NCBI GenBank assembly: GCA_016222925.1
Contig: JACRQB010000297.1
Location: 1-7,064 of the forward strand
Direction: 5' to 3'
From: Nitrospirota bacterium
GTDB taxonomy: Bacteria; Nitrospirota; Nitrospiria; Nitrospirales; Nitrospiraceae
Length of the DNA stretch: 7,064 nt
Shown here: one piece after another, positions 1 to 6,770 of the stretch
Layout of the letters: each line of letters begins with the position of its first letter
How positions within the stretch are numbered: position 1 is the stretch's first letter
Position numbers and translations under genes: made by a program
The notes under the pieces: generated by a model
Database searches by the model: none
What the model was told of the DNA's origin: nothing
Seen by the model: only the letters and a program-made list of their open reading frames with translations

Positions 1-3000
1 GAATTTCTTGGGCGAACCGATTTCCAGATCAAACTCAGGGGGTATCGGATTGAGTTGGGCGAGATCGAGGTGCGCCTGACGGAACATCCCCGGATCGAAC
101 AAGCAGTCGTGACGGCGCGTGAGAATCAAGCCGGAGAGAAATACCTGGCCGCATACATTGTGGCTCGTGATTCCGACGGAGAACCGGCAGGATGGCGGGA
201 GTTTCTCAAAGAGCGCTTGCCGGACTATATGATTCCTGCAGCGCTGGTCTGTCTCCCTGGGCTGCCATTGAATCAGAACGGAAAGGTTGATCGGACGCTT
301 CTGCCGGACCCTGAGGCGTATCTGGCGTCGAGCCGCCGCTATGTCGGGCCGCGTCATCCGGCGGAAGAGATGCTCGCGAACATCTGGTCGGCCATTCTAA
401 AACGGGACCGGATTGGCATTCATGACAATTTCTTCGATCTCGGCGGACATTCGCTGCTGGCGACGCAGGTGATGGCGCGTGTGCGCTCCGTCTTTCGTGT
501 GGAACTGCCGTTGCGAACACTCTTCGAGGCGACGACGGTGGCCAAACTAGCGGAAGCCATAGAGTCGAGCCGTCTTCAGGCCGGAGAGATGGTTGCGCCT
601 TCGATCGTGCGAGTGGGCCGTGACGGGCCGGTTCCGCTCTCCTTTGCCCAGCAGCGTCTGTGGGTCCTGACGCAACTGGAGCCGGACGGGGCCTCCTACA
701 ATCTTCCGATCGCGCTCCGATTATCGGGGACACTAGATATCAAGGCGCTCGAATGGAGCATCAACGAGCTCGTTCGGCGGCACGAGGCGCTGCGGACTAT
801 AGTGTCCCGGGCAGAGGGACAACCGGTGCAAGTCGTGATGCCGCCATCGGCGTTGACCGTACCCATCGTCTCGCTCGAACATGTGAGCGGGTCGGAACGG
901 GATGCGGCTCTGTTGCGGCTCGCGACGGCCGAAGCGCAACGTCCGTTCGAGCTGGCCTACGGTCCCATGCTACGTGTCACGCTGCTGAGGCTTAGCGTGG
1001 AGGAACATGTTCTTCTGCTGACGATGCACCACATCGTGTCCGATGCGTGGTCCTCTCATATCCTGGTTCGAGAAATGACCGAACTCTACGTTGCTCAGGT
1101 CCAAGGCAGGCCGGCGTCACTACCGGAACTGCCGGTTCAATACGCGGATTTCTCGGTCTGGCAGCGACAATGGCTGTCGGGTTCACACTTGGAGCAACAA
1201 CTCGACTATTGGAAGGAGCGCCTGGCTGGTGCGCTCGAGCCGTTAGCCATTTCGATGGAACGTCCGCGGCCTCCGGTTCAGACTTCGCATGGTGCTTCGT
1301 TGAGCCTCACATTGTCCCCTGAGTTGTCCTCAGCGATCATGGAGCTCACCCGGCGAGAGGGCGTCACGCTGTTCATGACCCTGCTGGCAGGCTTCTATGC
1401 ATTGCTGTTTAGGTATACCGGACGGCCGGACCTCGTTGTCGGGTCTCCTATTGCCAACCGTACCCACAGCGAAATCGAAGGGCTCATCGGTTTCTTCGTG
1501 AATACGCTGGCGTTGAGGGTCGACTTGTCGGCAACCCAGACGGTTCGTGAGCTCTTGGCGCTCGTTCGACAGGTTTGTCTCGGCGCCTACACACATCAGG
1601 ATGTGCCGTTTGAAAAACTTGTCGAGGTTCTGCAACCCGTACGAAACGTCAGCTACTCGCCGATCTTCCAGGTCATGTTCGAGCTGCAAAACGCGCTCAC
1701 CTCCGAGTTGGTCGTGCCGGGACTCCACATCACTACTGTAGACGTAGAGCCGCTGACGGCCAAGTTCGATCTGACGATGACCCTGTGCGAAACGGAGGGC
1801 GGGCTGACGGCGTCGATGGAATACAATACTGATCTGTTTTCCTCCGACAGCATTAGTCGCATGCTTCACCACTATGAACTGATTCTACACGATATGACAG
1901 CGCAGCTAGATATGACGATGGAAGGGTTACGTCTGTTGACCGACAGGGAAGAGCAGCTCTTGTTGAACGATTGGAACAGGGGAGCCCGCTTGTCGGTTCC
2001 GGATCGATCTTTTTCCCAGTTGTTCGAAGCACAGGTGTCGGCGACGCCGGACAGCGTGGCAGCCGTCTGGTTGAATCGCCCTGTGACCTATCACGAATTG
2101 AATCGTCAGGCGAACCGGATTGCCCACGCGTTGCGGCTCAAAGGAGTGGAGTCGGAAGCAGTCGTGGCGCTCTTGGGTGACCGAGACCGCGACTTTCTTG
2201 CGATGCTTCTGGGAATTTTCAAGGCCGGCGGCATCTACCTGCCGCTCGATGCAGGACATCCGGATCATCGTCTGGCACGTATGCTCGGTGATAGTCGACC
2301 ACGTGTGCTGTTGACCACGGAGACCTATCGGCAACGCGTGAAGCCGCTGATGGAAGAGCTCTCGGAGAATGATCGTCCGACCCTTCTGACGATGGAAGTG
2401 ATTCAGTCATCGGTGAAGCACGACATGAATCCCTTCACGTCTTCCCATCCAGCGGAAGCCGCCTATGTGATCTATACATCCGGTTCTACCGGAGTCCCCA
2501 AGGGAGCGATCGTCGAACAGCGTGGGATGCTCAATCACCTGTGGGGCAAGGTAAGCATGCTTCAGCTGACAGCCCAAGATGTGATCGCCCAAACCGCATC
2601 CCAGTGCTTCGATATTTCTGTCTGGCAGTTTCTGGCTCCGCTGTTGTGCGGTGGACAGGTCTGCATCATTCCCGACGACATTGCTCGTGACTCGGGGCGG
2701 CTGCTGCATTATGTGGAGGCAGCGGGCGTCACGGTCCTCGAGACGGTGCCGGCGATGCTGCAGGGCATGCTCGATATGGCGGCCAACAGTGGCGAGTGCG
2801 AACCGGTACTCACAGGGTTGCGGATGGTGTTACCGACCGGAGAAGTGCTGCCTGCGTCGCTCTGCCGACGTTGGCTTGGCCGTTATCCATCAGTTCCGCT
2901 GATCAATGCCTATGGCCCGGCGGAATGTGCGGACGATGTAGCCCTGCATCAGATCAGCCGGAGTCCGGAGGGGCAAACCGCCTCTATGCCGGTAGGCAGG

Positions 3001-4656
3001 CCGGTGCCCAATATCGAGCTCTACGTGTTGTCTCCGTCTCTGAACCCTCTACCGGTCGGTGTCGTGGGAGAATTGTGCGTGGCCGGAGTTGGTGTCGGGC
3101 GAGGGTATCTTCATAATCCGGCCAAGACAGCGGAGGTGTTCATCCCCCATCCTTTCACGAAAGAACCAGGCGCTCGTCTTTATCGGACCGGTGACATGGC
3201 GCACTATCTGTCGAACGGGGTCATTCAGTTCCTCGGTCGGAGGGATCATCAGGTCAAGGTGCGGGGTTTCAGGATTGAGCTAGGAGAAATTGAGTCACGG
3301 CTCCTCGAACATCCGGATGTGCACGAGGCCGTGGTCGTAGCCAAAGAGGACGACAGCGGCGATAAACGGCTTGTCGCCTATGTATCAAGCTGTTCTTCAG
3401 GTGATGCTCTGCGCGACTTCCTGCGAGAGCGGTTGCCTGACTATATGGTGCCCCACGTCGTCGTCCTGGAGTCGTTGCCCCGCAACGCCAACGGGAAGAT
3501 CGATCGCCGCTCATTGCCCGACTCGACCGGACGGGATCCGCACCGGACATTCGTCGCACCCCGCACGGAGATGGAAGCGATGGTTACGCGCGAGTGGGCG
3601 GAGGTGCTCGGCCTGCCACAAGTGGGAATTCACGATAACTTTTTTGATTTGGGGGGGCATTCGCTATTGGCAGCGCAGCTGATTTCGCGTATCCAGCGGA
3701 TGATCGGGAAACCAATTGCGCTGCTCGATCTCTTCCAGGCTCCAACGGTCGAGGGTCTGGCGAAACGGATTATGAGTCAAGGCAAGACGGCATCTTCTCC
3801 GCTCGTGGTGCTTCAAGCAGGACGTGGGCACGCGCCACTCTTCTGTTTTGATCCGACAGGGACGCATGTCGCGGCGTATCAATCGCTTGCTTATGCGCTG
3901 GGCAAGGAGCGACCGGTCTACGGATTGGCGCTGAGCTGGATCTTCTCAGAACCGTGGAATCGTCTATCGATGGATCTGATCGCCGCACGCTATGCCGCGA
4001 TCATCCGAGACCGGCAGCCGGATGGGCCGTATCATTTGCTCGGATGGTCTAATGGGGGAGCCATTGCTCTGGCTGTAGCGCAGCAGCTTGAACGACAAGG
4101 ACAGTCAGTCAATTTCCTCGGCATTCTGGATACGCAACTCCAGACCACATTGAATTCCACGGATTCAGTCGAGGAAGAACTCCTCCATTATATACAGGGA
4201 GACCGCCAGGAGGCCTATTTAGCTGTGCCCGATGCTGAACGGCAGGCACTCAGAGATGCCCTGGAGCGGTTGGGCGACGAGGATCGGGTGGAATATGGGA
4301 TTCGTTGGGCTCAGGACCGGAAGCTGCTGTCCCGCGAGGAGTCGGATGCATCCATCGCCGCCTTGAAAGTCGCCTATGCGCTAGATCGCGAAACGGCCAG
4401 AACTCTTCGTACTGTGGCGCAGGGTCCGCTGCAGGCCTCGGTTCATGCCTGGTGGACCAGCGCGACTCTTCAGAAACAGGGGAAAGCGCCAGTTGATTGG
4501 TCTTTATACACAACGGGAGCTGTGGAGATCGGAACCATTGTGGGAGAGCATACGGATGCGGTGCAGAGTATTCAGGTACATCAACGCATCAGTGAAATAT
4601 TGACAATGATGCACGTCCGTGACGCGCAGAAGGAGGCGTATGGAGTACAATCCTGA
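1..4656 (+). CDS. Non-ribosomal peptide synthetase, C-terminal part: (A)-T-C-A-T-TE, 5' end outside window
   Basis: The frame is open from base 1 (GRTDFQIKLRGYRIELGEIE, the A8 motif), so the true start lies upstream; the TTG at 55 is inside this motif and is not a start. Residues below count from base 1 (1551 visible). A-domain tail: 1 to about 105. Carrier: LGGHS, phosphopantetheine Ser151. Condensation, about 210-640: SFAQQRLW, HHIVSDAW (His343, His344, Asp348; the usual DG Gly is Ala), YADFSVWQ at 381 and HQDVPFEKL at 532, an LCL pattern. Adenylation, about 670-1175: YTSGSTGVPKG 825-835, FDISVW at 870, NAYGPAE at 969, YRTGD, GRRDHQVKVRGFRIELGE, and Lys1166 in NGKIDR. Carrier: Ser1221. Thioesterase, about 1268 to the end: GWSNGG with Ser1350, Asp1377 in ILDTQ, His1517 in GEHTD. 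The last module activates one amino acid, condenses it to the incoming chain and releases the peptide by hydrolysis or cyclisation. Acts in the cytoplasm on phosphopantetheinylated carriers. No epimerase or methylation domain is embedded. The product is unknown. Confidence 0.97.
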   Translation, partial: EFLGRTDFQIKLRGYRIELGEIEVRLTEHPRIEQAVVTARENQAGEKYLAAYIVARDSDGEPAGWREFLKERLPDYMIPAALVCLPGLPLNQNGKVDRTLLPDPEAYLASSRRYVGPRHPAEEMLANIWSAILKRDRIGIHDNFFDLGGHSLLATQVMARVRSVFRVELPLRTLFEATTVAKLAEAIESSRLQAGEMVAPSIVRVGRDGPVPLSFAQQRLWVLTQLEPDGASYNLPIALRLSGTLDIKALEWSINELVRRHEALRTIVSRAEGQPVQVVMPPSALTVPIVSLEHVSGSERDAALLRLATAEAQRPFELAYGPMLRVTLLRLSVEEHVLLLTMHHIVSDAWSSHILVREMTELYVAQVQGRPASLPELPVQYADFSVWQRQWLSGSHLEQQLDYWKERLAGALEPLAISMERPRPPVQTSHGASLSLTLSPELSSAIMELTRREGVTLFMTLLAGFYALLFRYTGRPDLVVGSPIANRTHSEIEGLIGFFVNTLALRVDLSATQTVRELLALVRQVCLGAYTHQDVPFEKLVEVLQPVRNVSYSPIFQVMFELQNALTSELVVPGLHITTVDVEPLTAKFDLTMTLCETEGGLTASMEYNTDLFSSDSISRMLHHYELILHDMTAQLDMTMEGLRLLTDREEQLLLNDWNRGARLSVPDRSFSQLFEAQVSATPDSVAAVWLNRPVTYHELNRQANRIAHALRLKGVESEAVVALLGDRDRDFLAMLLGIFKAGGIYLPLDAGHPDHRLARMLGDSRPRVLLTTETYRQRVKPLMEELSENDRPTLLTMEVIQSSVKHDMNPFTSSHPAEAAYVIYTSGSTGVPKGAIVEQRGMLNHLWGKVSMLQLTAQDVIAQTASQCFDISVWQFLAPLLCGGQVCIIPDDIARDSGRLLHYVEAAGVTVLETVPAMLQGMLDMAANSGECEPVLTGLRMVLPTGEVLPASLCRRWLGRYPSVPLINAYGPAECADDVALHQISRSPEGQTASMPVGRPVPNIELYVLSPSLNPLPVGVVGELCVAGVGVGRGYLHNPAKTAEVFIPHPFTKEPGARLYRTGDMAHYLSNGVIQFLGRRDHQVKVRGFRIELGEIESRLLEHPDVHEAVVVAKEDDSGDKRLVAYVSSCSSGDALRDFLRERLPDYMVPHVVVLESLPRNANGKIDRRSLPDSTGRDPHRTFVAPRTEMEAMVTREWAEVLGLPQVGIHDNFFDLGGHSLLAAQLISRIQRMIGKPIALLDLFQAPTVEGLAKRIMSQGKTASSPLVVLQAGRGHAPLFCFDPTGTHVAAYQSLAYALGKERPVYGLALSWIFSEPWNRLSMDLIAARYAAIIRDRQPDGPYHLLGWSNGGAIALAVAQQLERQGQSVNFLGILDTQLQTTLNSTDSVEEELLHYIQGDRQEAYLAVPDAERQALRDALERLGDEDRVEYGIRWAQDRKLLSREESDASIAALKVAYALDRETARTLRTVAQGPLQASVHAWWTSATLQKQGKAPVDWSLYTTGAVEIGTIVGEHTDAVQSIQVHQRISEILTMMHVRDAQKEAYGVQS
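2611..3498 (+). other. Substrate-specificity positions of the terminal A domain: D-I-W-E-L-T-A-D-D-K
   Basis: Alignment by eye to GrsA-PheA gives the ten pocket positions: 235 Asp (residue 871), 236 Ile (872), 239 Trp (875), 278 Glu (914), 299 Leu (944), 301 Thr (946), 322 Ala (970), 330 Asp (978), 331 Asp (979), 517 Lys (1166). Asp235 and Lys517 clamp the alpha-amino and carboxylate groups, as in alpha-amino-acid-activating domains. Glu278 and the two Asp residues make an acidic pocket that suits a basic side chain. From memory this code matches those of 2,4-diaminobutyrate (Dab)-activating domains, and the adjoining YGPAEC-DD signature is typical of that group. The substrate call is inference; the residues are read directly. 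Confidence 0.6.
4631..4636 (+). promoter_or_regulatory. Shine-Dalgarno AGGAGG for the methyltransferase gene
   Basis: AGGAGG lies inside the last codons of the NRPS and ends three bases before the ATG at 4640. The spacing is short, but the match to the anti-SD is full. It decides the start: the in-frame GTG at 4619 has no comparable site upstream. Its position within the NRPS coding region implies translational coupling. Confidence 0.7.
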
Positions 4657-5410
4657 CACCGGCGGCAAGTTCAAGATCGTGATGAATACCTATCGGGTGT
4701 TCGGTTTTTGGGAAACTCTCAAGGAAATCCTTCTCTATCTCTTAAGCCAAAAGCCACACGACGATTTCGATAAGAAGTATGGAGTCATGACGTCCGGTGT
4801 CACGGAATCCTCCGAAGCGGGTATCGCCGATGAGACGGCAAGAAGCTTGGCGGTGGGCTATGTTCCGACGAGGGAAGTCGTGATCCGACATATTCTGGAG
4901 AGCACTACGAAGGAACTCGATCTTAATGAGTTCACCTTCGTGGATCTGGGATGCGGGAAAGGTCGTACCTTGATCGTAGCGGCGCAACTGCCGTTTAAGG
5001 AAGTGATCGGGGTAGAACTGTCTCCGTTACACTGCGAGGTGGCGGAAGCCAACATCAAACGATATTTGTCGGATGGAAAGCAACCGGCGCTCTGCAGAAA
5101 TGTCAGAGTCAGTTGTGCCAATGCGGCCAATTTTGTGTTTCCAGACACGAATCTTTTAATTTACATGTACCGGCCCTTCCTGGGGCCAATATTCAAGCAC
5201 GTCGCTGATAATCTGCGTCGTTTCCAAGCGGTCACCGGACATCGCGTTCTGATTGCGTATTCGTGCCCGGTGGAGGAATTGATGCTCGAGGAATACGCGG
5301 GGTTTGTGAAACGAACCGAGTATCAAGTGATCTCAATGGACTATTCATGGAGTCTGTGGGAATGCCAGGCAGAAATATCGCCGATACTTGCTCTAACTGC
5401 TCAGGATTGA
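4640..5410 (+). CDS. Class I SAM-dependent methyltransferase-like protein, translationally coupled to the NRPS
   Basis: A 256-residue protein from the ATG at 4640, chosen for the AGGAGG just upstream; the in-frame GTG at 4619 would add seven residues (TRRRRR-rich) without a ribosome site. It overlaps the NRPS by 17 bases in another frame, so the two are one transcription unit. A Rossmann-type SAM-binding core is visible: motif I VDLGCGKGR at residues 101-109, then VIGVELSP at 122-129, where Glu126 is the expected ribose-binding acid after strand 2. The N-terminal FDKKYGVMTSG stretch (about 43-53) resembles the leader found in small bacterial methyltransferases of the 'DLGxGKGR' type distantly related to DOT1. 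At the motif IV position, where this family usually has NPF, the sequence is IYMYRPF (174-180), with Arg178 replacing Asn. No signal peptide or membrane segment is evident. The substrate is unknown; peptide or precursor tailoring is an inference from position only. Confidence 0.85.
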   Translation: MEYNPDTGGKFKIVMNTYRVFGFWETLKEILLYLLSQKPHDDFDKKYGVMTSGVTESSEAGIADETARSLAVGYVPTREVVIRHILESTTKELDLNEFTFVDLGCGKGRTLIVAAQLPFKEVIGVELSPLHCEVAEANIKRYLSDGKQPALCRNVRVSCANAANFVFPDTNLLIYMYRPFLGPIFKHVADNLRRFQAVTGHRVLIAYSCPVEELMLEEYAGFVKRTEYQVISMDYSWSLWECQAEISPILALTAQD

Positions 5411-5873
5411 TTTCGTATACTCGGTCAAACGCTGCCTTTCTTGCTTCAGATTTTGACGTTGTGCAATAACTGGCCGACTGTTGTAAATTTTCGTCTTGTG
5501 ATGGGTCCCTAGTTTCAGGTTGAAGAGATCCAGTTTGGTTCCTTAGAACAAGCTAAAATGGGACGAGGCAGCGCTCCAGTCTCCGCGGATCCGATCGACC
5601 TCCATAGCCTGAAATGTTGATATCTTGGAGATCCCCCACAGCCTTAGTTTAGGATTCCACTCATTTCTTTGCAGGTTCTTAGGGCATCTCGAGTGGCGTG
5701 AGGAGGTTCGGGATCGTGTAGGGTACCCTGAAAAGTTCCTTCTCATTGTTATTCTTTCATAGCCGAAGGGTTACGGAAGAACCTTTCAGTCAGTCTGATA
5801 AGACTTCCTCACTATTGCATATCCAACCTGTCGTGAGGGCCTGCCGACTGTTGAAGCCTTTTTATTACAGGGC
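5411..5873. other. Intergenic stretch without a supported gene
   Basis: About 460 bases between the methyltransferase stop and the left IS end. It is visibly more AT-rich than the NRPS. All reading frames are short, and none shows a family motif I recognise. A minus-strand frame at 5543-5746 (67 codons) begins with ATG but has no convincing ribosome site or recognisable sequence. I found no tRNA and no clear rho-independent terminator after 5410. The integrase's missing 5' end might be expected here if the IS had inserted cleanly, but I could not recognise it in the plus frames. The stretch may be decayed mobile DNA. Confidence 0.6.
5728..5789. repeat. Imperfect inverted repeat, 15-base arms
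   Basis: The left arm at 5728-5742 (CTGAAAAGTTCCTTC) pairs with the right arm at 5775-5789 (GGAAGAACCTTTCAG) at 12 of 15 positions, across a 32-base spacer. The loop is too long for an ordinary intrinsic terminator. It could be a recombinase arm or attachment site, the ends of a tiny remnant, or chance. Confidence 0.4.
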
Positions 5874-5893
5874 GGTTTCAAGTTCCAAGTGCA
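5874..5893 (+). repeat. Left terminal inverted repeat of the IS30-type element
   Basis: GGTTTCAAGTTCCAAGTGCA read inward. Against the inward-read right end, the inner nine bases CCAAGTGCA are identical and 15 of 20 match overall. The right copy continues with an extra A (TTGCAC on the plus strand) that is missing here, consistent with a one-base loss that also affects the transposase C terminus. Confidence 0.7.
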
Positions 5894-6712
5894 CGGGTGA
5901 ATGAGAGCGGAGTTCCGCATAGACTTCCAAGGGCGTGGCAAAGTCGAGACATGTTCTCGGGCGCGTGTTCAGCCGATGGGCGATGGCATTCAACTATAAC
6001 CGGACAAGTCTGTCCCTTTGGGCAGGTACTGGCGCAGCAGGCCATTGGTGTTTTCGTTGGTGCCACGTTGCCAGGGGCTGTACGGCTCGGCAAAGAAGAT
6101 CTGGATCGCGAGCCGCTGAGTCAACTGCTCATGCTCAGCCATCTCTTTGCCCCGATCATCCGTCAAGGTTTTCCGCAGCGGAGCGGGGACATGCCGAAGT
6201 TTCTTCGTGAAGCCCTTCGTGGCATCCGTCCCCTCCATCCGGGCCAGGATAACCAGGCGGGTCGTCCGCTCCACCAAGGTCCCGACAGCCGACCTATTGC
6301 GCGCCCTCTTGATGAGGTCGCCTTCCCAGTGACCCGGCACGGTGCGAGTGGCCACTTCGGCGGGACGCTCGGCGATGGGCGTCATGTTGGGAATCTGGCC
6401 GCGGCGGTCTGCGTCTCGTGCCCGAGGCCGACGTGCCTTGCGCGCCTGACGCAACGCCGCCACCAGCTCGCTCCGCAGCGCTCCGCGTGGCAGCACATAA
6501 CAGGCCTACATAGATGGTCTCAGCCGAGAGGTGTTTCCGCATGTCGTCAGGATCCGCGCGTCGGAGCCGCCCGGCAATCTGCTCGGGCGAGCAGCCCTGG
6601 GCGCTCGGCCCAACATTCGGGCCATCATCCGCAGCGAATGGCCCCGGGCCAATCCCAGGCTCATGGTCTCACGTTCGTCGGCCCTCAGGTGTCGGTAGTA
6701 TCTTGTTGTCAT
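5878..6712 (-). pseudogene. IS30-family transposase, disrupted by several deletions and frameshifts
   Basis: Starts at the ATG (complement of 6710-6712) with MTTRYYRHLRADERE, the N-terminal helix-turn-helix region of IS30 transposases. The lesions: (1) near 6595-6602 the frame jumps from MMARMLGRAP straight to GCSPEQIAGRLRRA, losing the rest of the DNA-binding region (about 50 residues by family expectation); (2) one extra base near 6500-6504 splits SAETIYVGL from YVLPRGALRSEL; (3) near 5990 an out-of-frame loss between GTDLSGYS and LNAIAHRLNTRPR; (4) a one-base loss near 5893 separates HSPV from ALGT-stop (TGA at 5878-5880). The middle segment (5990-6496) keeps the DDE catalytic core: PGHWEGDLI (Asp), TLTDDRGKEM (Asp) and RGTNENTNGLLRQ (Glu). 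Family identity is secure; activity is very unlikely. Confidence 0.93.
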
Positions 6713-6745
6713 GGCAACACCTTAGCCCTTCAGGGCCTGCAGTGT

Positions 6746-6765
6746 TGCACTTGGAGTTAGAACTC
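6746..6765 (-). repeat. Right terminal inverted repeat of the IS30-type element
   Basis: On the minus strand, read inward, this is GAGTTCTAACTCCAAGTGCA, the partner of the left repeat (15 of 20 identical, ending in a perfect CCAAGTGCA block). It lies about 34 bases upstream of the transposase start, as expected for the transposase-promoter end. The tyrosine recombinase frame begins to look like genuine protein just outside it. Confidence 0.7.
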
Positions 6766-6770
6766 AAGCT

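Larger units (their letters stand above)
5874..6765 (-). mobile_element. Degenerate IS30-family insertion sequence
   Basis: The element is bounded by imperfect terminal inverted repeats (5874-5893 and 6746-6765) that flank a single minus-strand transposase pseudogene, which fills nearly the whole interval. At about 0.9 kb it is shorter than a usual 1.0-1.2 kb IS30-type element, which agrees with an internal deletion seen in the transposase. The exact outer edges are uncertain by a few bases, and I could not identify a target-site duplication with confidence. With its transposase broken it should be immobile unless helped in trans by an intact relative. Confidence 0.85.

Noticed and set aside
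1330..1872. Minus-strand open frame of 180 codons inside the NRPS
   Set aside because: It lies wholly within the condensation domain, which has clear motifs in the plus frame; no independent protein signal.
3641..3657. T6 and G7 homopolymer runs at the second carrier-domain motif, a possible frameshift or slippage site
   Set aside because: The frame continues intact through LGGHSLL to the thioesterase, and homologous residues follow directly, so no shift is needed.
1..3780. Recent tandem duplication of A-T segments (start of window versus 3228-3780)
   Set aside because: The two segments are similar as paralogous module parts but differ at many codons; this is normal NRPS modularity, with no sign of a recent copy event.
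4619..4639. GTG at 4619 as the methyltransferase start
   Set aside because: No ribosome-binding site precedes it, it adds an Arg run unlike the rest of the protein, and the AGGAGG at 4631-4636 serves the ATG at 4640.
5401..5470. Rho-independent terminator after the methyltransferase
   Set aside because: I looked for a GC-rich hairpin followed by a T run and saw none convincing.
5543..5746. Small minus-strand frame (67 codons) in the intergenic stretch
   Set aside because: No recognisable sequence, no convincing ribosome site, and no coupling to a neighbour; I cannot support it as a gene.
5897..6760. Long plus-strand open frame of 287 codons
   Set aside because: It is antisense to the IS30 transposase, whose conserved motifs are on the minus strand; the translation is rich in Arg, Pro, His and Gln and has no family resemblance. 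The frame is open because of the GC bias of the transposase.
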